In this document: positions 1 to 5,187 of the stretch, in pieces | Numbering within the stretch: the first letter of the stretch is position 1 | Layout: each line of letters starts with the position of its first letter | From: JBHJHK01 sp050330975 | GTDB taxonomy: Bacteria > Pseudomonadota > Gammaproteobacteria > Competibacterales > Competibacteraceae | NCBI GenBank assembly: GCA_050330975.1 | Contig: JBHJHK010000383.1 | Coordinates: 1 to 5,187, forward strand | Direction of reading: 5' to 3' | DNA length: 5,187 bases | Made by a program: the position numbers and the translations under genes | Notes under the pieces: model-generated | Told to the model about the DNA's origin: nothing | The model's input: the letters and a program-made list of their open reading frames with translations, nothing else | Databases searched by the model: none

Positions 1-308
1 CACCTCCAGCCGAGCTTTATCGACGACAGCGCCGAGCCCCGTCCCTCGGCGTCCATGGGGAATTCGTCATCCACCAACCCTGGCATCGGCGGTCAAAATC
101 GATGATATTAAGGGGTTCTACCACAATATCAACGCGTTTCCTCGGCTTTAGTCGCGCTACCATACCCCTGGCGGAGGACCCCTCTTGGGGCTGAGACGAC
201 CCACTGGACTTGGGGTGTCGCCTCCCAGACGGTTCCTCCACGCGCCGAAACATTGAGTTACAAGCGGTCTTACCGTGGTAAAAAAACGCCCATGCCCCCT
301 ATATCTCT
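1..308. other. Leading stretch without a supported gene
   Basis: No gene can be assigned with confidence. All three plus-strand frames are open from the window edge and stop at about 105, 151 and 194, so one could be the C-terminal tail of a gene lying to the left, but none gives a recognisable protein. A minus-strand frame at 17-253 (78 aa, Arg-rich, no Shine-Dalgarno) also looks non-coding. The stretch is less GC-rich than the genes to its right. It contains a small hairpin, CCCC-TCTT-GGGG, at 179-190, followed by a weak imperfect stem around 196-221. No tRNA, tmRNA or RNase P RNA signature was found. It could be a degraded gene, an unrecognised small RNA, or simply the upstream region of the NYN gene. 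Confidence 0.4.
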
Positions 309-1148
309 ATGAATTATCTACTAAAATCTAATGCCAAAGTCGGCGTCTACGTCGATGCAGCCAACATTTCCAGAAGCGGCGGTCAACGGATGCAATACGA
401 CGTCCTGCGGGAGTTCGCCTGCCGCGACCACGCCGAAGCGTTACGCCTCAACGTCTATCTGTCCTACGACGAAGAACGGGCCGATGTGAATCCCGTCTAC
501 CGAGACAAAGCCAGGGCCTATCAGTCGGCGCTGCGGGAAATCGGCTACAAAGTCATCGAAAAGCGGGTCAAGTGGTACGTCGACGAGGCCGGCAATCGCT
601 TTGGCAAGGCCAACGCCGACTTGGATATGGCCGTCGACCTCCTCCTCCAGTCGGAAAACTTGGATCGGGTTCTCCTAGTCACCGGCGACGGCGACTTCGT
701 CCAAGTGGTGAGAGCTTTGCAAAACAAAGGCTGTCGGGTGGAAACACTGGCCTTCGATAACGTGTCAGAAGAACTGCGCCGGGAGTCGGATCTTTTCATC
801 TCCGGCCACCTGGTACCGGGCCTGTTGCCCACCCGCAACGACGACCCTTCGGTGCCCCCTTGGGGCGAACTGGGTTCGCGAGTACGGGGCTACTGTTACC
901 ACCACGATGACAACAAGAGTTTTGGCTTCATGCGCTTTTTGGTCAAGTTATCGCCCTTTTTGTGGAAGACGGACTCCCGCGACGAGGATTCACCCTACCG
1001 GACGGCCTTCTTCCACGATTCCAGCCTCCCCGAGGGGTTCAACGTCATGAAACTGCCATCGCGCAACCACATTTTCGAGTTTTCTCTGGCCGAGCCCAAC
1101 GGCAAACAGCCGCTGGCGGCCGACATTGCACTAGTGCATCCGCTCTAG
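309..1148 (+). CDS. NYN-domain (LabA/DUF88-like) putative ribonuclease with C-terminal cold-shock-like domain
   Basis: This 279-aa protein is probably a cytoplasmic RNA-processing or RNA-degrading enzyme. Residues 11-170 match a PIN-like NYN domain. The first strand carries VYVDAANI with acidic Asp16. KANADLDMAVD (100-110) aligns with the KGVDVxLAxD motif and supplies Asp104. VTGDGDF (124-130) supplies Asp127 and Asp129. These Asp residues form the expected metal-binding nuclease site, so the enzyme looks intact. After a Pro-rich linker (174-184), residues 186-275 resemble a cold-shock OB fold: RVRGYCY at the first strand, an RNP1-like KSFGFMRF (203-210) and an RNP2-like FFH (234-236). The domain calls rest on motif reading; the substrate is unknown. 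The ATG at 309 is the only sensible start before the first strand, but no clear Shine-Dalgarno precedes it. The stop codon overlaps the start of a G-rich tract, and prc follows 126 bp downstream on the same strand. Confidence 0.85.
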   Translation: MNYLLKSNAKVGVYVDAANISRSGGQRMQYDVLREFACRDHAEALRLNVYLSYDEERADVNPVYRDKARAYQSALREIGYKVIEKRVKWYVDEAGNRFGKANADLDMAVDLLLQSENLDRVLLVTGDGDFVQVVRALQNKGCRVETLAFDNVSEELRRESDLFISGHLVPGLLPTRNDDPSVPPWGELGSRVRGYCYHHDDNKSFGFMRFLVKLSPFLWKTDSRDEDSPYRTAFFHDSSLPEGFNVMKLPSRNHIFEFSLAEPNGKQPLAADIALVHPL

Positions 1149-1179
1149 GGAGAGGGGGGTACGAGGGGGATCGGCGGGG
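1148..1179 (+). other. Putative G-quadruplex motif at the end of the NYN gene
   Basis: Four G-runs, at 1148-1150, 1154-1159, 1165-1169 and 1176-1179, are separated by loops of 3, 5 and 6 nt. This satisfies the common G3+N1-7 pattern. The first run begins with the last base of the NYN stop codon, and the G-rich strand is the coding strand, so the motif would be present in the RNA of the NYN 3' end and of any NYN-prc read-through transcript. Whether it folds is not shown by the sequence. Confidence 0.5.
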
Positions 1180-1274
1180 ACGGCTACTTGCATCTGTTGA
1201 GAGACCGGTGCCGCATCCGCCGCCATCATTACACCGTTATCCTGCCGTGACTGGACACCGCGAGTCGATTCACC

Positions 1275-3398
1275 ATGCATAAGAAATTGTTGTTTTGCTT
1301 GCGATGGGGCTTGGCCTTGGGGGCTGGGGCCTTGGTCATCGCCCTCGGCGTCGCTCGCGCCATCGAGGGCGAAGCACCCATCTCCGTCGTCGAGATCGAT
1401 TCTTCGGATCGCTATCGAAACCTCGACCAAACCATTGCTGGGCTTTTGACCCATTATCACTATCGCCAAACCGAACTGGACGATCGCCTGTCGGCCGTCA
1501 TCCTCGACAGCTACCTCGAGGCCCTGGACCCCAACCGCGGTTTTTTCCTGCGGGAAGACGTGGACCAGTTCCAGCGCAAATACCGCTTTTCCCTGGACAA
1601 CCACCTCCAGGCGGGCAATTTGCGTCCCGCCTTTGAGATCTACAACGTCTACCTGCGCCGTTTGGCCGAGCGCACGGCCAGGACCAAACTGCAGTTGCAA
1701 AGGCCCTTCAACTTCGAGCTCGACGAGAGCTACGACCTCGACCGCAAGCAAGCCCCCTGGGTGGAATCGCGTCAGGAGCTCGACGAGGTATGGCGCAAGC
1801 GCCTCAAAAACGAGCTGTTGGTCTTGATGCTGGGGGGCAAGTCAGAGGCAGAGGCGCGGGACACCCTGGTGCGCCGCTACGAAAGCCGCCTCAAGCGCAG
1901 TGCCCAATCCACCAGCGAGGACGTGTTTCAGCTCTACGTCAACGCCATGTCCCACAGCTTCGACCCCCACACGGCCTACTTTTCCCCCCGGGCGTCGGAG
2001 AACTTCAACATCCAGATGAGCCTCTCTCTAGAGGGCATCGGCACGGTGCTGCGCATGGAAGACGAGCAGATCACCGTGGTGAAGCTGGTGCCCGGGGGGC
2101 CTGCGGACCTGAGTAACCAGCTCGCCCCCGACGACCAAATCATCGGCGTGGGCCAGGGGGGCAACGGCAATTTGGTGGACGTGGTGGGTTGGCGCCTCGA
2201 CGACGTGGTGGACTTGATCCGCGGACGCCGGGGCACGGTGGTGCGCCTGAAGATTCTCCCCGCCGAGGGGGGTGCCAATGCCGCCCCCAAGATCGTCCGG
2301 CTGGTGCGCGACGAGATCAAGCTGGAGGAACAGGCCGCCCAGGGCGAAGTGCAAACCCTCAGTCATAACGGCCGCCAGGTGGACATCGGCCTCATCGACA
2401 TTCCCGCCTTCTACAGCGACTTTGCCGCCGCCCAGCGGGGGGATCGGGACTACCGCAGCACCACCCGGGACGTGCGACGGCTCCTGGAGGACCTCAAAGA
2501 CCAAAACGTGGACGGGGTGGTCGTCGACCTGCGGCAAAACGGCGGCGGTTCCCTCCAAGAGGCCGTGGAACTCACGGGCCTGTTCATCGACCAGGGGCCC
2601 GTGGTCCAGGTGCGCAATTCCCGGGGCAACATCGAGGTGGAAACCGATCCCGACCCCGAACTGGTCTACGATGGGCCGTTGTTAGTGCTGGTGAACCGCT
2701 TTAGCGCCTCGGCGTCGGAGATCTTCGCCGGCGCCATCCAAGACTACGGCCGTGGGGTGGTCATGGGCGCCCCCACCATTGGCAAGGGCACGGTGCCGCC
2801 CCTGGGGGTTTTAAACCGCTTTGTGCCCATGGGCGAGGATCCCCTGGGGCAGCTCAAACTCACCATCGCCAAGTTCTATCGCATCAACGGCAGCAGCACC
2901 CAGCACCGGGGGGTGATCCCCGACATTCGCATCCCCTCCCCCTACGGCCCCTATGACGCCGGAGAGAGCGCCCAGGAGACCGCCTTGCCCTGGGACGAGA
3001 TCAGCGCCTTGAATTATCGCGGCAGCCGCTATCTGGACAGCATCATCCCCGAATTGCGCCGCCGCCACCAAGAGCGGATGCACGCCGACACCGCCTTGCG
3101 GCTATTTCGCCAGGACGTCGAAGAGGCCCGGCAGGCCCGGCAGAACACCGTGGTGTCGTTGCAGCGCAGCGCCCGGGAAGCCGAGCAAACCCACAACGAG
3201 ACCCGCCGGCGCCAGCGGGAAAACCTGTGGCGCAGCGCCAGAGGCCTCGAGCCCCTGGAAAACGACGAGGCGTTGCCAGAGCGGGAAGAAGACGACGAGG
3301 GGCCCGATTTGATCCGCGACGAGAGCATGCGCATCCTCGCCGACATGATCGAGCTGTTGCGGGGCAAGGGGGGTTACCGGGCGTTGGTGATGAACTAG
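1275..3398 (+). CDS. prc: Tail-specific (C-terminal processing) protease Prc/Tsp, MEROPS S41A family
   Basis: A periplasmic serine protease that recognises nonpolar C-termini. In E. coli, Prc degrades ssrA-tagged periplasmic proteins, trims PBP3 and controls the hydrolase MepS together with NlpI. The protein has 707 aa, close to E. coli Prc (682). A signal peptide spans residues 1-29: KK near the N-terminus, a hydrophobic core and a VARA cleavage site. The N-terminal helical region (about 40-235) includes LDPNRGFFL and SFDPHTAYFSP. The PDZ domain lies at about 245-330 (GIGTVLR, VPGGPAD). The S41 peptidase core is at about 370-555. In NRFSASASEIFAGAIQDYG and GKGTVPP, the expected catalytic residues are Ser479 and Lys504, with Asp490 at the spacing of the third E. 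coli residue. A charged C-terminal domain (about 560-690, DUF3340-like) includes a strongly acidic segment near 661-683. The ATG is chosen because it starts the signal peptide; its Shine-Dalgarno is weak. It may be expressed with, or independently of, the NYN gene upstream. Confidence 0.97.
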   Translation: MHKKLLFCLRWGLALGAGALVIALGVARAIEGEAPISVVEIDSSDRYRNLDQTIAGLLTHYHYRQTELDDRLSAVILDSYLEALDPNRGFFLREDVDQFQRKYRFSLDNHLQAGNLRPAFEIYNVYLRRLAERTARTKLQLQRPFNFELDESYDLDRKQAPWVESRQELDEVWRKRLKNELLVLMLGGKSEAEARDTLVRRYESRLKRSAQSTSEDVFQLYVNAMSHSFDPHTAYFSPRASENFNIQMSLSLEGIGTVLRMEDEQITVVKLVPGGPADLSNQLAPDDQIIGVGQGGNGNLVDVVGWRLDDVVDLIRGRRGTVVRLKILPAEGGANAAPKIVRLVRDEIKLEEQAAQGEVQTLSHNGRQVDIGLIDIPAFYSDFAAAQRGDRDYRSTTRDVRRLLEDLKDQNVDGVVVDLRQNGGGSLQEAVELTGLFIDQGPVVQVRNSRGNIEVETDPDPELVYDGPLLVLVNRFSASASEIFAGAIQDYGRGVVMGAPTIGKGTVPPLGVLNRFVPMGEDPLGQLKLTIAKFYRINGSSTQHRGVIPDIRIPSPYGPYDAGESAQETALPWDEISALNYRGSRYLDSIIPELRRRHQERMHADTALRLFRQDVEEARQARQNTVVSLQRSAREAEQTHNETRRRQRENLWRSARGLEPLENDEALPEREEDDEGPDLIRDESMRILADMIELLRGKGGYRALVMN

Positions 3399-3426
3399 CG
3401 CCCTCGCCCGTCAGCGCCGTCGCCAG

Positions 3427-3461
3427 AAAAAACGCCCCGTGGAAGTCCTGGGGCGTTTTTT
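3427..3461. terminator. Bidirectional Rho-independent terminator between convergent genes
   Basis: A perfect inverted repeat of 12 bp, AAAAAACGCCCC (3427-3438) and GGGGCGTTTTTT (3450-3461), surrounds an 11-nt loop. The stem core is GC-rich and each strand ends in a six-T run, so it can act in both directions. It starts 28 nt after the prc stop and lies 41 nt beyond the stop of the converging minus-strand gene. It therefore probably ends both transcripts. Confidence 0.92.
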
Positions 3462-3502
3462 GTTCTACCCGCTATCTCTACCTGCTATCTCTGTGGAGAC
3501 CA

Positions 3503-3862
3503 TCAGGAATTGCCCTTCTTGATGAAACACTGCTGCTCGGCGGCGGCGGTGGCCTGTTCCAGTTGGTTGCGCAGCACTTTGGCCTGGGGGGGATCGCGGA
3601 ACATGCTGCCCCGCTCCCCGGCAGTACTGCGCAATTGGGCGTAGACCTGGGCTTCGGCAAAATCGTCGTGGGACAGGGCGGCAGCCACCCGATCGAGGAC
3701 GCAGCTGCAGGCGTAGAGGTTGTCATAGGTTTGGCCGCCGTGGCGAGCCATACAGCCCAAGACGTACTCGACCCGGGTCAGGGTGGGGAAATCGTTGGCC
3801 GGGGCGACCGGGGCGACGGAGATCAAAGGGATCAAGGCAAACCAGGGCAAAGGGCGATACAC
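3503..3862 (-). CDS. Small secreted four-cysteine protein, uncharacterised
   Basis: This 119-aa protein is probably exported to the periplasm; its function is unknown. The GTG at 3862 is chosen over the ATG at 3928, which lies in frame 22 codons upstream. GAGGAGG (3871-3877, read on the minus strand) sits 8 nt before the GTG, and from there the protein begins directly with a signal peptide: MYRPLPW, a hydrophobic run and an APA site before NDF (cleavage near residue 22). The longer start would bury that signal behind a polar, charged segment. The mature part has four cysteines (37, 52, 54, 112), including a CSC pair in LYACSCVLDRVA (50-61), preceded by VLGCMARHGGQ (34-44). This suggests two disulfides or metal binding. 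There is no CXXCH haem site. The gene lies 76 nt downstream of the hydrolase on the same strand, and they are probably co-transcribed. The CM...GGQ...LYxCSC pattern looks like a conserved family to me, but I cannot name one. Confidence 0.8.
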   Translation of the reverse strand: MYRPLPWFALIPLISVAPVAPANDFPTLTRVEYVLGCMARHGGQTYDNLYACSCVLDRVAAALSHDDFAEAQVYAQLRSTAGERGSMFRDPPQAKVLRNQLEQATAAAEQQCFIKKGNS

Positions 3863-3870
3863 GGGCAAAT

Positions 3871-3877
3871 CCTCCTC
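3871..3877 (-). promoter_or_regulatory. Shine-Dalgarno deciding the GTG start of the secreted protein
   Basis: The minus strand reads GAGGAGG here, a near-ideal anti-16S match, 8 nt upstream of the GTG at 3862. The alternative upstream ATG has only a poorly placed AGAGG directly against the start codon, so this site fixes the start. Confidence 0.8.
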
Positions 3878-3938
3878 GGGAATGATTTTGGTGATGTTTT
3901 GGCGCTGAATAGGCCGTGGGAAAGCCATACCTCTGGAC

Positions 3939-4871
3939 TCAGGGTCCGGTTTCCCGACGATGGTGCTCCACCACCCGGCGGATGGCGGCGACGACCCGCT
4001 CGGGCCGTTCTAGGTGGATGTAATGGCCGCTGTCGACCACTTCCAAGGGCGTCCGGTGGCTGCTGGCCAATTGGCGCTGGAGGGCGAGCCAACCCGCGGC
4101 CAGGCGCTGGGCCTTGGGGGTGCGAGCGTGGCCCAGACTGTCGTGGGCCAACACCGCCACGGGCAAGGGGGGCAGGGGGCCACCGGTGAGGACTTCCCGG
4201 GCCGTGGTGTGGAAGTAGCGCAATTCGCCGTAGAGGGCGGCGACGGCGGCGGGGCGCAGGGCCAGCTCTTGGGCCAAGGTCTTGAGGGCCGCCGGCAAGG
4301 CGGCGGGGACTCGCCACTGATTGGCGATGACGAATCGATCCCGGGGTCGGGGCGCCAGGGGCACGGCCTGTTCTAGACGAGCAAACTGATGCTCGTGGCT
4401 GGCGTCTACCAACACCAGCCCCGCCACCTGGTGGGGAAAGCGCTGGGTGAAGCGCCGCACCACCAGCCCACCAAAGGAATGGCCCACCAGCACCCAAGGC
4501 GCCGCCACCCCGCCGTGGCCCAACAGGCGCTGGAGTTCCAGGGCCAGGGCGTCGCCGGTGCGCGCCCGTCGCCGACCGTCACTCCAGCCGTAGCCGGCTC
4601 GATCATAGCTACACACCCGGGTAAAGCGAGCCACCGGGGGGTGGACCCGACTCCAGTCCAGGGACGTCCCGCCGAGGCCGGCGTCTAGGACCACCGATGG
4701 TTGTCCCTGGCCGCGGCACAACAGGTGGCCCCGGGCGCCATCGCTCCACACCAGGGTACCGGGGGGTCGGTCGAGGGCCATTTGGGCCGAGGATAGGGCG
4801 GGTCCCAGAATCCCCACCAGGGCGATACCCACGGTTCCCCGAACGATGAGCTTTTGCACAATTCCGACCAT
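3939..4871 (-). CDS. Exported alpha/beta hydrolase
   Basis: A 310-aa alpha/beta-hydrolase-fold enzyme; the substrate cannot be inferred. The N-terminus (1-29) is a likely signal peptide or anchor: a basic start with K7 and R11, a hydrophobic stretch about 12-26, and SSA before Gln30. The protein is therefore probably periplasmic or membrane-attached. Fold landmarks in order are VVLDAGLGG at 60-68 (oxyanion-hole strand), CSYDRAGYGWSD at 87-98, the nucleophile elbow GHSFGG at 130-135 with Ser132, LVLVDASHE at 152-160, and SGHYIHLERPERV at 281-293 with catalytic His283. The acidic triad member is uncertain (Asp156 or Asp244 are candidates). Length and motifs fit a complete, active enzyme. The ATG at 4871 has only a weak GCAGG ahead of it, but no better start lies upstream before an in-frame stop. 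It probably heads an operon with the secreted cysteine protein and is divergent from the MoxR gene. Confidence 0.9.
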   Translation of the reverse strand: MVGIVQKLIVRGTVGIALVGILGPALSSAQMALDRPPGTLVWSDGARGHLLCRGQGQPSVVLDAGLGGTSLDWSRVHPPVARFTRVCSYDRAGYGWSDGRRRARTGDALALELQRLLGHGGVAAPWVLVGHSFGGLVVRRFTQRFPHQVAGLVLVDASHEHQFARLEQAVPLAPRPRDRFVIANQWRVPAALPAALKTLAQELALRPAAVAALYGELRYFHTTAREVLTGGPLPPLPVAVLAHDSLGHARTPKAQRLAAGWLALQRQLASSHRTPLEVVDSGHYIHLERPERVVAAIRRVVEHHRRETGP

Positions 4872-4888
4872 GCCTGCATAGTCTATGA

Positions 4889-4917
4889 TTGCCGGTAAGA
4901 GATTCTTAAACTATCAC
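4889..4917 (+). promoter_or_regulatory. Possible sigma-70-type promoter for the MoxR gene
   Basis: TTGCCG (4889-4894) and TATCAC (4912-4917) each match 4 of 6 consensus positions and are separated by exactly 17 nt. Transcription would start near 4924, placing the tandem repeats in the 5' leader of the MoxR transcript. This is prediction by eye only. It fits a TTG start at 5005 better than an ATG at 4885, which would lie upstream of the promoter. Confidence 0.3.
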
Positions 4918-4953
4918 GAAAAAAGCCCTTCCCCACCCCCCAGAGCGCCCTCC

Positions 4954-5005
4954 CTGGACATCCCCCCTGGACATCCCCCCTGGACATCCCCCCTGGACAT
5001 TCCAT
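4954..5005. repeat. Four tandem 13-bp repeats (CTGGACATCCCCC)
   Basis: The unit begins at 4954, 4967, 4980 and 4993. The first three copies are identical; the fourth differs in positions 9, 12 and 13 and runs into the proposed MoxR start. On the minus strand the array reads as G6 runs separated by identical 7-nt loops, continuing into GGGAGGG. This fits a G-quadruplex pattern. The last copy contains the dyad TGGA-CAT-TCCA (4994-5004), which could be an operator half-site pair. There are no unique spacers, so it is not a CRISPR array. It lies between divergent genes. Confidence 0.9.
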
Positions 5006-5187
5006 TGAGCGACTCGATCCCCGACTTGACCACCTGGCGCCGGCGCGCCTTGGGGATAGACGACACCGTCAACCAGGTGATCGTCGGCCAAGGGGCGGCG
5101 GTGCGGCTCCTGGTGCTGGCGGTCTTCGCCCGGGGGCACGCCCTGTTGGAAGGGGATGTGGGGGTGGGTAAGACCACCCTGTTGCGG
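5005..5187 (+). CDS. MoxR-family AAA+ ATPase, 5' end only
   Basis: Only the first 61 codons are present; the gene runs off the right edge. The protein has the MoxR N-terminal pattern: TWRRRALG (10-17), VNQVIVGQGAAVRLLVLAV (22-40), ARGHALLEG (42-50) and a complete Walker A, GDVGVGKT (50-57, Lys56). MoxR AAA+ ATPases are ATP-driven chaperones that help assemble or activate partner complexes, often metal-dependent or with VWA-domain proteins; the partner is not visible here. The start is uncertain. TTG at 5005 has GGA 7 nt upstream and gives MSDSIPDLTTW. TTG at 5026 would be shorter. The frame is also open back to an ATG at 4885, which would add 40 low-complexity Pro-rich residues encoded through the 13-bp repeats and leave only 13 bp to the divergent hydrolase start; I consider this less likely. 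Confidence 0.85.
   Translation, partial: MSDSIPDLTTWRRRALGIDDTVNQVIVGQGAAVRLLVLAVFARGHALLEGDVGVGKTTLLR

Noticed and set aside
17..253. 78-aa minus-strand reading frame
   Set aside because: No Shine-Dalgarno, Arg-rich composition, no recognisable motif; overlapping plus frames are equally open.
280..300. Minus-strand terminator (GGGCG followed by seven T)
   Set aside because: The T-run and GGGCG resemble half of the 3427-3461 terminator, but no complementary CGCCC arm is present to form a stem.
1131..1751. 206-aa minus-strand frame antisense to the start of prc
   Set aside because: Antisense shadow of a clearly real prc; open only because of high GC content.
4157..4181. Third G-quadruplex motif within the hydrolase gene
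   Set aside because: Only three adequate G-runs lie within loop distance; the fourth is too far away.
3227..4189. 320-aa plus-strand reading frame spanning the end of prc, the terminator and the minus-strand genes
   Set aside because: It crosses a strong terminator and lies antisense to two well-supported genes; low-complexity Gly/Arg-rich translation.
3832..4497. 221-aa minus-strand frame inside the hydrolase
   Set aside because: Shadow of the hydrolase in another frame; Pro/Gly/Arg-rich with no motif.
4921..4957. Terminator-like GGGCTTTTTT on the minus strand upstream of the hydrolase
   Set aside because: The preceding stem is weak and interrupted, and no gene upstream on that strand is visible that would need it.
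4954..5005. CRISPR array
   Set aside because: The 13-bp units are directly adjacent with no spacers, and no cas gene is present.

Overview
The window is GC-rich, densely coded bacterial chromosomal DNA. A full-length Prc/Tsp-type tail-specific protease (signal peptide, N-terminal helical region, PDZ, S41 peptidase, long charged C-terminal domain) points to a proteobacterium, most likely a gammaproteobacterium. The genus cannot be read from the sequence. No rRNA, tRNA, insertion sequence or CRISPR array was seen.

Layout from left to right. Positions 1-308 hold no gene I can support; this AT-richer stretch has small hairpins and short open frames. A NYN-domain (LabA/DUF88-like) putative ribonuclease with a C-terminal cold-shock-like domain follows at 309-1148 (+). 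Its stop codon runs directly into a G-rich tract that fits a four-run G-quadruplex pattern. Next is prc at 1275-3398 (+), which ends at a perfect 12-bp-stem hairpin (3427-3461) with a T-run on each side. That hairpin can terminate both prc and the genes converging on it. Two minus-strand genes converge there: a small secreted four-cysteine protein (3503-3862, GTG start chosen from a strong Shine-Dalgarno) and, upstream of it, an exported alpha/beta hydrolase (3939-4871). They probably form an operon. Divergent from the hydrolase, the right edge holds the 5' end of a MoxR-family AAA+ ATPase (+, cut off just after Walker A).

The divergent hydrolase/MoxR intergenic region carries four tandem 13-bp repeats (4954-5005). 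On the minus strand these create a second, very regular G-quadruplex motif: G6 runs separated by identical 7-nt loops.

Functionally, three of the five genes concern the cell envelope: the periplasmic protease, the secreted cysteine protein and the exported hydrolase. MoxR ATPases usually act as chaperones for metalloenzyme or periplasmic complex assembly. The NYN-CSD protein is a likely RNA-directed factor. No clear new defence or mobile system is visible. The best leads are the two G-quadruplex motifs, the NYN-CSD fusion and the uncharacterised four-cysteine protein.
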